Source: Holophagales bacterium UBA2201 (lineage in GTDB: Bacteria > Acidobacteriota > Thermoanaerobaculia > UBA2201). From it: 22,205 bases of DNA. The translations under genes and the position numbers were made by a program. Within the stretch, counting starts at the first letter, position 1; every line of letters starts with the position of its first letter. The notes beneath the pieces are model-generated. The model worked only from the letters and a program-made list of their open reading frames with translations, was not told the origin of the DNA and did not search any database. The stretch spans positions 1 to 22,205 of the forward strand of contig DCUZ01000120.1 in assembly GCA_002327305.1 (NCBI GenBank), in the 5' to 3' direction. This document shows, one piece after another, positions 13,837-20,317 of the stretch.

Positions 13837-14178
13837 CGCGAACCGCCGCGGAAGGAAAATTGGAAGAAAATCGGCGCTGGAAGAAAATCCCCCCCCCGCA
13901 AAACGGCGCGGAAGAGCGCGGTGCGATGCATCCGGAACCTGGCGGGAGGGCGGAGCGCGCCGCTTGCGGGGCCGCGCGCGATGCGGCGACGATCCCGCGA
14001 GAATGCCTTTGGGCACTGCATTCTCTCGGGTACGGTCATTGAAAGTGCGGTGGCCTTTCGCATCGAGGGTCCCATTCTATCATGGCGGCGTTGGCACGCG
14101 GCTTGAAATGGCGCTTGACAAATATATTTTTTACTTTATCTTTGAACTTGGAGCATACAGCACATCTATATTATGCGC
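13837..14178. other. 342-bp divergent intergenic region
   Basis: Shared control region of rlmN (-) and the ATP-grasp operon (+). On the minus strand TAGAAT at 14079-14074 is a -10-like box. A short direct repeat of GGAAGAAAATC lies at about 13862-13890. On the plus strand the end is strongly AT-rich and holds the operon promoters. No gene is convincing. Confidence 0.55.
14115..14172 (+). promoter_or_regulatory. Tandem promoters of the ATP-grasp/GNAT/aminomutase operon
   Basis: A consensus TTGACA at 14115-14120 is 16 bp from TATCTT (14137-14142) in an AT-rich tract. Further down, TTGAAC (14142-14147) is 19 bp from TATATT (14167-14172). The second would start transcription at about the ATG at 14179. 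Confidence 0.65.
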
Positions 14179-15219
14179 ATGAAGATCGGGATCGCCTGCA
14201 ACGTCAAACCCCTTGAGCTCGCCGAGCTGGGCATGGAGGAAGACCCGCCCAGTATCACCGCCGCCGGGGAGGACGCCTACGCCGAGTGGGACACCGCCGC
14301 CACCGTCCGCGCCGTCGAGCGCGCGCTGGCCTCCCGGTACGACACCGTCTTTCTGGTCGCCAATTCCGGCTTCGCCGAGAAACTGGACCGCGCCCCCGTC
14401 GATCTGGTCTTCAACATGGTCGAGGGGCTCCACGGCGCCTTCCGCGAATCGCTCGTCCCCGCCCTCCTCGAGGAGCGGGGCGTCCCCTACACCGGAAGCG
14501 ATCCGCTCACCCTGGCCCTCTGCCTCGACAAGGCGCGTGCCAAGGAGGTGTTGGCCTTCCACGGCGTCCCCACGGCGCCGTTCTGCGTGGTACACGACGA
14601 GGCGGAGGCGGCGGCCCTCAACGGGTTTGGCCTGCCGGCGATGGTCAAGCCGGCGGCCGAGGGGTCCAGCAAGGGGATCTTCGACGCCAACTGCGTCCGG
14701 GACCGCGCCGCCCTGGCCCCGAAGGTGCGCGAGCTGCTGCGTCAGTACCGCCAGCCGGTCCTCGTGGAGGCGTTCCTCCCCGGACGCGAGTTCACCGTCG
14801 CCGTCCTGGGCAACCCGCCCGATCGCCGGGTCCTCCCCATCGTGGAGATCAACTTCAACGACCTGCCCCCGGGGGCCAATCCCGTGTACGGCTACGAGGC
14901 CAAGTGGGTGTGGGACACGCCGGAGAAGCCGCTGAACCTATTCACCTGCCCCGCGCCGGTCGATGGGCCCCTTTGCGAGGCCCTCGAGCGCGCGGCCCTG
15001 GACGCCTGCCGGGTCCTGCGGGTGCGCGACTGGTGCCGCGTGGACCTCCGCCTCGACGAGCGCGGGGCACCGCAGGTGATGGAACTCAACCCCCTCCCCG
15101 GCATCCTTCCGGACCCGAGGGAGAATTCGTGCTTCCCCAAGGCGGCCGCGGCCGCCGGGCTGACCTACGAGGAGATGATCCACCGTGTCGTTGACGCGGC
15201 GCTCGCCCGGCTCGGATAG
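14179..15219 (+). CDS. D-Ala-D-Ala-ligase-like ATP-grasp enzyme 1
   Basis: 346 aa. ATP-grasp ligases activate a carboxylate as acyl-phosphate and join it to an amine. The Ddl-type layout is clear: VFNMVEGLHGAFRES (77-91), GVPYTGSDPLTLALCLDK (101-118), the nucleotide loop VKPAAEGSSKG (156-166), VLVEAFLPGREFTVAVLG (194-211), and metal ligands in RVDLRLD and MELNPLPG (287-308). It departs from true Ddl: the LHGxxGEDG block reads LHGAFRES, and NTxPGMTxxS reads NPLPGILPDPRENS. I therefore expect an amino acid or peptide substrate other than D-Ala. I chose the ATG at 14179 over the one at 14173 because TATATT ends 6 bases upstream and no Shine-Dalgarno site exists. First gene of a four-gene operon; the next gene overlaps it by 35 bp. 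Confidence 0.85.
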   Translation: MKIGIACNVKPLELAELGMEEDPPSITAAGEDAYAEWDTAATVRAVERALASRYDTVFLVANSGFAEKLDRAPVDLVFNMVEGLHGAFRESLVPALLEERGVPYTGSDPLTLALCLDKARAKEVLAFHGVPTAPFCVVHDEAEAAALNGFGLPAMVKPAAEGSSKGIFDANCVRDRAALAPKVRELLRQYRQPVLVEAFLPGREFTVAVLGNPPDRRVLPIVEINFNDLPPGANPVYGYEAKWVWDTPEKPLNLFTCPAPVDGPLCEALERAALDACRVLRVRDWCRVDLRLDERGAPQVMELNPLPGILPDPRENSCFPKAAAAAGLTYEEMIHRVVDAALARLG

Positions 15220-16210
15220 GGTCCTGCTCCTCTCCAACGACCCCAACTACGGCCAGCCCTACCAGCAGGCCGCCACGGAGGAAGTGGATGAGGTGTCCCA
15301 CGCGGTCTCCAAGGCCCTCAAACGCAACCGCATCCCTCACGACATCCTCTGGCTGGGGGGGTCCATCGAGCCCCTCCTCGAGACCCTCAAACGCCGCCCG
15401 TACGCGGCGGTGTTCAACCTCTGCGAAGCCCTCGGGGGCGAGAGCACCGGCGAGATCCTGCTGGCGCAGACCCTCGAATGCCTCAAGATCCCCTATTCCG
15501 GGTGCGGGGCCATGGCCCTCGGCCTCTGCCTCGACAAGGGGTTGTCCAAGAGTTTGCTCCGCGCCCTGGGGTTGCCGGTCCCGCGCTTCTTCACCGTCGC
15601 CCCGTGGGAAAAACTGCCCACCCTGCCGTTCGGATGGCCCATGATCGTCAAGCCGGTCCAGGAGGACGCCTCCTCGGGCATCCACGACCAGTCGGTGGTC
15701 CGGAGCAAGGCGGCGCTGGGGGAGCAGGTGGCCTCCGTCCACTCGCGGTTCCACCAGCCCGCCATCGTGGAGGAGTTCATCAGCGGCCGCGAGTTGAACA
15801 TCGCGGTGATCGGCCACCGCCGCCACCGGGCCCTCCCCGTATCGGAGATCGACTTCTCCACCCTCCCCGCGGGGATGCCCCGCATCGTCACCTATGAGGC
15901 CAAGTGGAACAAGAGCGACCCCCGGTACGGCGGGACCGTCCCCGTCGTCCCCGCCCCCCTCGACCCCGCGTTCGCGAAGAAACTCCAGCGGATGGCGGTG
16001 CGCGCGGGCCGGGCCCTGGGGTGCCGCCACTACTGGCGGGTGGACTTCCGCGTCGCCGCCAAATCGGGAAGGCCCTTCATCGTCGAGGTGAACCCCAACC
16101 CCGACCTCAACCCCGACGCCGGCGTGGCCCGGGCCCTGAAGGCCGCGGGCATCTCCTATCCGGCCTTCGTCAGGAAACTGGTCCAATGGACGCTGGACTC
16201 CGCCCGCTGA
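15185..16210 (+). CDS. D-Ala-D-Ala-ligase-like ATP-grasp enzyme 2
   Basis: 341 aa, starting at a GTG inside the end of the previous gene. Same fold as enzyme 1 and probably related by old duplication: VFNLCEALGGESTGE (76-90), KIPYSGCGAMALGLCLDK (101-118), loop MIVKPVQEDASSGI (153-166), AIVEEFISGRELNIAVIG (193-210), YWRVDFR and FIVEVNPNPDLNPDAG (298-313). The nucleotide loop has EDASSG where Ddl has EGSSxG, and the metal-site asparagine stretch ends in NPDLNP, not TLPGM. Two different Ddl-like ligases in one operon argue against a cell-wall role and for two sequential couplings, or for one heteromeric ligase. An in-frame start a few codons later (at VLLLSND) is possible. The GNAT gene overlaps its end by 25 bp. 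Confidence 0.83.
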   Translation: MSLTRRSPGSDRVLLLSNDPNYGQPYQQAATEEVDEVSHAVSKALKRNRIPHDILWLGGSIEPLLETLKRRPYAAVFNLCEALGGESTGEILLAQTLECLKIPYSGCGAMALGLCLDKGLSKSLLRALGLPVPRFFTVAPWEKLPTLPFGWPMIVKPVQEDASSGIHDQSVVRSKAALGEQVASVHSRFHQPAIVEEFISGRELNIAVIGHRRHRALPVSEIDFSTLPAGMPRIVTYEAKWNKSDPRYGGTVPVVPAPLDPAFAKKLQRMAVRAGRALGCRHYWRVDFRVAAKSGRPFIVEVNPNPDLNPDAGVARALKAAGISYPAFVRKLVQWTLDSAR

Positions 16211-16674
16211 CCCCGACCGACCCCCCCGCCCTGGTGGCGCTCCTCGCGCGTACGGGGGCCTTTTCCGCCGCCGAACTGGAGGTGGCAAGGGAACTGATGG
16301 ACGCCCGCCTGGACAAAGGGGAGGCGAGCGGCTACCGGTTCGCCGTGGCCGACCGCGGGGGCGCCCCGGCGGGGTACGCCTGCTGGGGCCCCACCCCGAT
16401 GACGGCCGCCACCTGGGACCTCTACTGGATCGCCGCGGACCCGTCGGCTCACGGCGCCGGCGTCGGCCGCGCCCTGTTGCGCGAGGCCGAGGCCGACATC
16501 GCACGGAGCGGCGGCCGCCTCGTCGTCATCGAGACCTCGTCGAGGGCCCCCTACGCGCGGGCCCGGGCGTTCTATCTCCGCAACGGATACGCGCTGAAGG
16601 TCGTCTTCGACCACTTCTATGCCGAGGGCGACCACAAGCAGGTCTACATCAAATACCTTTTCGAGGGAGCATGA
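16186..16674 (+). CDS. GNAT-family N-acetyltransferase
   Basis: 162 aa, a single GNAT domain that transfers an acetyl (or other acyl) group from CoA to an amine. The acetyl-CoA loop is DPSAHGAGVGRALLREAE (about 85-102, pattern Q/RxxGxG/A), and the closing part ARAFYLRNGYALKVVFDHFY is typical of motif B. The ATG at 16186 lies within the last codons of ATP-grasp 2, and its stop (TGA 16672-16674) is one base from the next ATG, so it is tightly coupled to both. In archaea and some bacteria a GNAT (AblB) acetylates beta-lysine made by an aminomutase to yield the osmolyte N-epsilon-acetyl-beta-lysine. This protein is shorter than typical AblB, so the analogy is functional only and unproven. Confidence 0.87.
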   Translation: MDAGLRPLTPTDPPALVALLARTGAFSAAELEVARELMDARLDKGEASGYRFAVADRGGAPAGYACWGPTPMTAATWDLYWIAADPSAHGAGVGRALLREAEADIARSGGRLVVIETSSRAPYARARAFYLRNGYALKVVFDHFYAEGDHKQVYIKYLFEGA

Positions 16675-16675
16675 C

Positions 16676-17794
16676 ATGGACGACTGGCTACTGCTGATGC
16701 GGCAGAGCGTGACCAAGCCCGAGGAACTGCTCAAGCGGTTCCCCGACCTGGACATGGACGGGCTGAAATGGGTCACGAAGTACTTCCCGATGCGCATCAA
16801 CCCCTACTACCTCTCGCTCATCCAATCGGTGGGCGATCCCGTCTTCCGTCAGGCGGTCCCGGACCCGCAGGAGATGATGGACTTCACCGGCGTGCCCGAC
16901 CCCCTGCACGAGGAGGAGCAGAGCCCCACCCCGGGCCTGATCCACCGCTATCCCGACCGGTGCCTGCTGTGGACCACCAACATCTGCCCGGTCTATTGCC
17001 GGTTCTGCACCCGCAAACGCTTCGTGGGAAAGACCGGCATCCCGCGCAGGCAGATCCTGGCCGCCGCCGAGTACATCGCCCGCAAGCCGCAGATCCGCGA
17101 CGTGATCCTCTCGGGCGGCGACCCGCTGTGCCTTTCCGACGACCAGCTCGAGTGGATCCTCAAGCAGATGCGCGCCATCCCGCACGTGGAGATCATCCGC
17201 ATCGGCTCGCGGGTCCCCGTCACCCTGCCCCAGCGCGTCACCCCCAAACTGGCGAAGATGCTCCGCAAGTACCACCCCCTCTATGTCAACACCCACTTCA
17301 ACCACCCCCAGGAGTTGTCGCCCCAGGCGCGCGAGGCGCTGGAACTGCTGGCCGACGCCGGCATCCCGCTGGGCAACCAGACGGTCCTTCTGCGCGGGAT
17401 CAACGACGACCCCGCGACCCTGCTCGAACTTTTCCGCGGTCTCGTCCGGTTCCGCGTCCGCCCCTACTACCTCTACCAGGCCGACCTGGTGGAGGGGACC
17501 GAGCACTTCCGCACCGAGGTGGGCAAGGGGGTGGAGATCATGGCCTCCCTTCAGGGGATCACCTCCGGTCTCTGCCTGCCCAAGTTCATCGTGGACGCCC
17601 CGGGCGGCGGCGGGAAGATCCCCCTGGCGCCGAAATACCTCCAGCGGGTCACGGAAAACGGCCTCATCCTGCGCACCTACCAGGGGAAGCTCACCTTCTA
17701 CCCCGAGAACAAGAAAGACCGCCCCGCCGCCGACTCCCGCAACTACCAGATGACGCTGGAGTTCGAGGACGTGGATGCGTCCGACGCGTTCTGA
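16676..17794 (+). CDS. Lysine 2,3-aminomutase-type radical SAM enzyme (KamA family)
   Basis: 372 aa. Lysine 2,3-aminomutase converts L-lysine to L-beta-lysine using SAM, a 4Fe-4S cluster and PLP. The cluster motif is CPVYCRFC (C104, C108, C111), with GGDPL (147-151) and the PLP lysine K314 in PGGGGK. Two aspartates that bind the lysine side chain in the Clostridium subterminale enzyme (D293, D330; PLP lysine K337) match D270 and D307: the 37- and 7-residue spacings are identical. This argues for free lysine and against glutamate 2,3-aminomutase or EpmB. The enzyme lacks the C-terminal zinc-binding extension of the 416-aa clostridial form, and no efp or epmA gene is near. The ATG at 16676 follows GAGGGAG (Shine-Dalgarno). 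Last gene of the operon. Confidence 0.92.
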   Translation: MDDWLLLMRQSVTKPEELLKRFPDLDMDGLKWVTKYFPMRINPYYLSLIQSVGDPVFRQAVPDPQEMMDFTGVPDPLHEEEQSPTPGLIHRYPDRCLLWTTNICPVYCRFCTRKRFVGKTGIPRRQILAAAEYIARKPQIRDVILSGGDPLCLSDDQLEWILKQMRAIPHVEIIRIGSRVPVTLPQRVTPKLAKMLRKYHPLYVNTHFNHPQELSPQAREALELLADAGIPLGNQTVLLRGINDDPATLLELFRGLVRFRVRPYYLYQADLVEGTEHFRTEVGKGVEIMASLQGITSGLCLPKFIVDAPGGGGKIPLAPKYLQRVTENGLILRTYQGKLTFYPENKKDRPAADSRNYQMTLEFEDVDASDAF

Positions 17795-17802
17795 CAGGAT
17801 CC

Positions 17803-17893
17803 GCAGACCGCAGGCCGTAGACCGCAGACCGTAGACCGTAGACCGTAGACCGTAGACCGTAGACCGTAGACCGTAGACCGTAGTTCGTAGGGG
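17803..17893. repeat. Long heptad array (GTAGACC)n
   Basis: Thirteen 7-bp units in register from 17803, including seven consecutive perfect GTAGACC copies (17831-17879). The last two units, GTAGTTC and GTAGGGG, lead without break into the next hairpin, so the hairpin's own GTAGGGG occupies the heptad register. It begins 9 bases after the aminomutase stop codon. Confidence 0.9.
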
Positions 17894-17932
17894 AGGGTCA
17901 CCCGCGTCGTGGGCCCGCGTGCAGACCCTCCC
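17890..17932 (+). repeat. Modular hairpin repeat, long-loop variant (copy 8)
   Basis: Stem GGGAGGGT (17891-17898) with ACCCTCCC (17925-17932) and a 26-nt loop. Here the heptad array replaces the constant block. Lying just after the operon it could also help terminate transcription. Confidence 0.8.
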
Positions 17933-17951
17933 GCGGATCCATATTTAATGC

Positions 17952-17993
17952 GGGCGGATCTGTCCTGGGGTACAAGACGAGGGCAATCCGCCC
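17952..17993 (-). repeat. Modular hairpin repeat, long-loop variant with GGGCGGAT stem (copy 9)
   Basis: Stem GGGCGGAT/ATCCGCCC (17952-17959, 17986-17993). On the minus strand the loop contains TCGTCTTGTACCCCAGG, matching copies 2 and 7, while the stem differs at paired positions on both sides. Confidence 0.8.
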
Positions 17994-18017
17994 CTGCGGC
18001 ACTAAATACTGATTGCT

Positions 18018-18059
18018 GCAGACTGCAGACCGCAGACCGTAGACCGTAGTTCGCAGGGG
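18018..18059. repeat. Heptad array, GCAGACC/GTAGACC type
   Basis: GCAGACT, GCAGACC, GCAGACC, GTAGACC, GTAGTTC and GCAGGGG in register, running into the hairpin at 18057. Confidence 0.8.
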
Positions 18060-18097
18060 AGGATTCCCCTCATCGTGTCCCCTCGGCCTATCCTCCC
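18057..18097 (+). repeat. Modular hairpin repeat, long-loop variant with GGGAGGAT stem (copy 10)
   Basis: Stem GGGAGGAT (18057-18064) with ATCCTCCC (18090-18097), 25-nt loop. Relative to copies 7 and 8, one G-C pair is replaced by A-T on both strands. Apart from these repeats and the promoter at 18130 the gap 17795-18165 holds nothing else that I can recognise. Confidence 0.8.
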
Positions 18098-18129
18098 GCG
18101 CTCGAAGGCGGGGGGAGAAGGTTCCCTCC

Positions 18130-18159
18130 TTGACGACCTGTGCGTATGCTCCGTATAAT
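18130..18159 (+). promoter_or_regulatory. Sigma70-type promoter giving a leaderless transcript
   Basis: TTGACG (18130-18135), 18 bp, TATAAT (18154-18159). The predicted transcription start coincides with the ATG at 18166, and no Shine-Dalgarno site is present. Confidence 0.8.
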
Positions 18160-18165
18160 ACGGTC

Positions 18166-18873
18166 ATGAAGCGCATCGCGCTGTTCTTGCTTTTCCTGCC
18201 CCTCCCGGCCTCCGCCAACATCACCCTCAGCCGGCTCCTTGAGAGCGAGATCAAGTTGGAGAGGAAACTGCTGGTGGGGGACCTGGCCAACCTCAACTTC
18301 GCCTACCGGTCCTGGAACCGGGCGGTGGCCCACGTGGCCGAACTGCAGGACTCGCTGATGGTCGCCGCCAAGGCCGACAAGGTGTCGGCCCAGGCCATCG
18401 ACGACCTCGTCCAGCAGATCGCCAGCGAGATGGCCCTCGCCGCCGCGTACCAGAACCAGATCCAGATCCTCAACGAGCGGATCCTCAACCGCCAGCAGAG
18501 GATCGAGGTGATGGACGACGAGCGGCTCACCTCCATCGTCCAGGAGGAGGCGGAGGACCCCGTCTCGGGCGAGTGGGAGGTGGCCATCGGGCCTCAGGAC
18601 CTGACCGGGAAATTCATCCTCTCGCTGAGCGGCACCCTCGTCTCCGGGACCTACCAGCTCTCCGGTGGGTGGAAGGGGTCGCTGAAGGGGACCCTGGTGG
18701 GGAACCGGGTGCGCCTGGAGCGCATCGACGCCGAGCAGGGGTTCATGGCCGTCTATTACGGCCGGCTGGACAAGGAGACCCTGACCCTCCAGGGGACCTG
18801 GGAGAGCACCCTCTTCACCACCGGGGGGCCCATGGGCGGCAATTGGACCGGGAGGAAGATCCGTGAACGCTAA
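18166..18873 (+). CDS. Exported protein with helical region and beta-rich C-terminal domain, function unknown
   Basis: 235 aa. Signal peptide MKRIALFLLFLPLPASA, likely cut after ASA (about residue 17). Residues about 20-125 are helical with heptad-like leucine spacing (LESEIKLERKL, NQIQILNERILNRQQRIEVM), probably a coiled coil. From about 135 the sequence alternates in a way typical of a small beta-barrel: SGEWEVAIG, GKFILSLSG, SGTYQLSGGW, GSLKGTLVGNRV, TLTLQGTWES and GGNWTGRK. I cannot name a family. The ATG at 18166 follows a strong promoter by 6 bases. The downstream TPR gene overlaps its end by 11 bp, so the two are probably co-expressed and may act together in the envelope. Confidence 0.85.
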   Translation: MKRIALFLLFLPLPASANITLSRLLESEIKLERKLLVGDLANLNFAYRSWNRAVAHVAELQDSLMVAAKADKVSAQAIDDLVQQIASEMALAAAYQNQIQILNERILNRQQRIEVMDDERLTSIVQEEAEDPVSGEWEVAIGPQDLTGKFILSLSGTLVSGTYQLSGGWKGSLKGTLVGNRVRLERIDAEQGFMAVYYGRLDKETLTLQGTWESTLFTTGGPMGGNWTGRKIRER

Positions 18874-19441
18874 ACTCATCCTGGCCTTCGCGCTCGGCCT
18901 CATCCTTGGGCTGGCGGGGGGGTACATCCTCACCGACCTCCACTACCGGAACATGGAGGTCCAGTCCCCGGCGCCGGCGGCCGCCGCCGCGGGACCGGGG
19001 ACCCCGGGCATGGCGGCCATGCCCGACGCCCACGAGAAACTGCGCGCCCTGGAAAAGCACGTCCAGGAGAACCCTCAAGACCTGGAGGCCCTGGTCCACC
19101 TGGGGAACCTCTACTACGACATCGGCCAGTTCGCCCGGGCCATTCCCTTCTACGAACGGGCCCTGGCCCTGCGGCCGGCCGACCCCAACGTCCAGGCCGA
19201 TCTGGGGACCTGCTACCGGGAGACGGGCGAGCCCCTCCAGGCGGTCGAGCATTACGAGGCGGCCTTCGCCGCGGACGCGAACCACTGGCAGAGCATCTTC
19301 AACGCCCTTGTGGTGACCCTCCACGACCTCAAGGACGCCGGCCGGGCCCGGGGGTACCTGGACCGGCTGAAGAAAGTGAATCCGCCGAACGTGGACCTGA
19401 AGGCCCTCGAGGCCGAGATCGCCCAACTGGCCCGGCCCTGA
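18863..19441 (+). CDS. Membrane-anchored TPR protein
   Basis: 192 aa from a GTG start overlapping the previous gene. Residues 5-25 form one transmembrane helix (LILAFALGLILGLAGGYIL), followed by a Pro/Ala-rich linker and about three tetratricopeptide repeats: DLEALVHLGNLYYDIGQFARAI, ADPNVQADLGTCYRETGEPLQA and NHWQSIFNALVVTLHDLKDAGRA. TPRs bind other proteins or peptides. The anchor probably leaves the repeats on the periplasmic side, where the partner may be the exported coiled-coil protein encoded just before it. No catalytic residues. Confidence 0.87.
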   Translation: MNAKLILAFALGLILGLAGGYILTDLHYRNMEVQSPAPAAAAAGPGTPGMAAMPDAHEKLRALEKHVQENPQDLEALVHLGNLYYDIGQFARAIPFYERALALRPADPNVQADLGTCYRETGEPLQAVEHYEAAFAADANHWQSIFNALVVTLHDLKDAGRARGYLDRLKKVNPPNVDLKALEAEIAQLARP

Positions 19442-19502
19442 TCCCCGTGCCCTTGGATCCCGCGCCGAAGTCAAAACCCCGGACTCCGAACTGCTGATCC
19501 CC

Positions 19503-20267
19503 ATGTCCCCCAACTCCTCCGACGCCGCCCCCAGCCTCCAGGCCCTCAAGGAGAAGATGGTCGCCGTGGGGATGGCCCTGTGGGACCGGGGGCTCATCCT
19601 CGGGGGGGAGGGGAACCTCTCCCTGAGGCTCCCCAACGGCAATCTCCTCGTCACCCCGGCCCGGGCGTGCAAGGGGCGGCTCAACACGCGCCAGATGCTG
19701 GTCCTGGACCCGTTGGGCAACCTGCTGGAGGGGAACCTCCAGCCCTCCTCGGAACTGCTCCTCCACCTGCAGATCTACCGCCAGCGGGCCGACGTGGGCG
19801 GGATCGTCCACGCCCATCCCCCCCACGCCACCGGGTTCGCCTGCGCGGGGACGGGGCTCTCCGTCCCCCTCCTGGCCGAGGTGAGTTCGCTCCTCAAGAG
19901 CGTCCCGCTCGTCCCTTACGCCAACCCCGGCTCCATCGAGCTGGGGGAGGCGGTCCTTCCCTTCCTCGAGGAGCACGACGCCCTCCTCCTGGCCAACCAC
20001 GGCGTCGTGGCGGTGGGGGCCGACCTGGACACGGCGCTCACCCGGATGGAACTGGTGGAGCAGTTCGCCCGCGTCACCCTCATCACCCACATGCTCGGCC
20101 GCCAGAATCCCATCCCCGGCCGGTTCCTCGGCGATCTGGAGGCCCTTCGGGAAAAAGAGCGCCGCCTGCCCTACCCGGAGGAGAACCTTCCCTATCCCAA
20201 GGTCCCCCGCATCCTCCTCTCCGAATTGTTCGAGGAACTGATCCGGCGATACCTCAAGAAGGTGTGA
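19503..20267 (+). CDS. Class II aldolase (FucA/AraD family)
   Basis: 254 aa: a core of about 215 plus a C-terminal tail. Zinc-dependent enzymes of this family cleave or epimerise sugar phosphates such as fuculose-1-phosphate or ribulose-5-phosphate. All zinc-site residues are present: E84 in PSSE, H103 and H105 in VHAHPPHAT and H166 in ANHGV. Their spacing (19, 2, 61) equals that of E. coli FucA (E73, H92, H94, H155). GEGNLSLR (35-42) is the phosphate-binding GNxSxR block, but the TPSG loop reads TPARACKG, so the substrate may differ. The tail RRLPYPEENLPYPKVPRIL is not part of the canonical fold. No Shine-Dalgarno site; 61 bp after the TPR gene, so it may belong to the same transcript. Confidence 0.9.
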   Translation: MSPNSSDAAPSLQALKEKMVAVGMALWDRGLILGGEGNLSLRLPNGNLLVTPARACKGRLNTRQMLVLDPLGNLLEGNLQPSSELLLHLQIYRQRADVGGIVHAHPPHATGFACAGTGLSVPLLAEVSSLLKSVPLVPYANPGSIELGEAVLPFLEEHDALLLANHGVVAVGADLDTALTRMELVEQFARVTLITHMLGRQNPIPGRFLGDLEALREKERRLPYPEENLPYPKVPRILLSELFEELIRRYLKKV

Positions 20268-20317
20268 CCGGCGGCGCCGGACGCGTGGCCGCCGAACCGA
20301 TCCCTTCGCGCTGACCG

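Noticed and set aside
13837..14016. 60-residue N-terminal extension of rlmN
   Set aside because: Residues are basic and low-complexity and RlmN homology starts at MKRSTLLALPP.
14179..16210. Peptidoglycan D-Ala-D-Ala ligases (ddl)
   Set aside because: Both lack key Ddl motifs, occur as two unlike copies, and sit with an aminomutase and GNAT instead of mur genes.
15086..16504. 472-codon open frame on the minus strand across ATP-grasp 2 and GNAT
   Set aside because: Low-complexity Arg/Pro/Gly product opposite two genes with clear motifs.
16676..17794. EpmB (EF-P lysyl modification enzyme)
   Set aside because: Both free-lysine-binding aspartates are present at exact spacing and no efp or epmA gene is near.
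17803..17893. CRISPR array
   Set aside because: The units are contiguous 7-mers with no spacers and no cas gene nearby.
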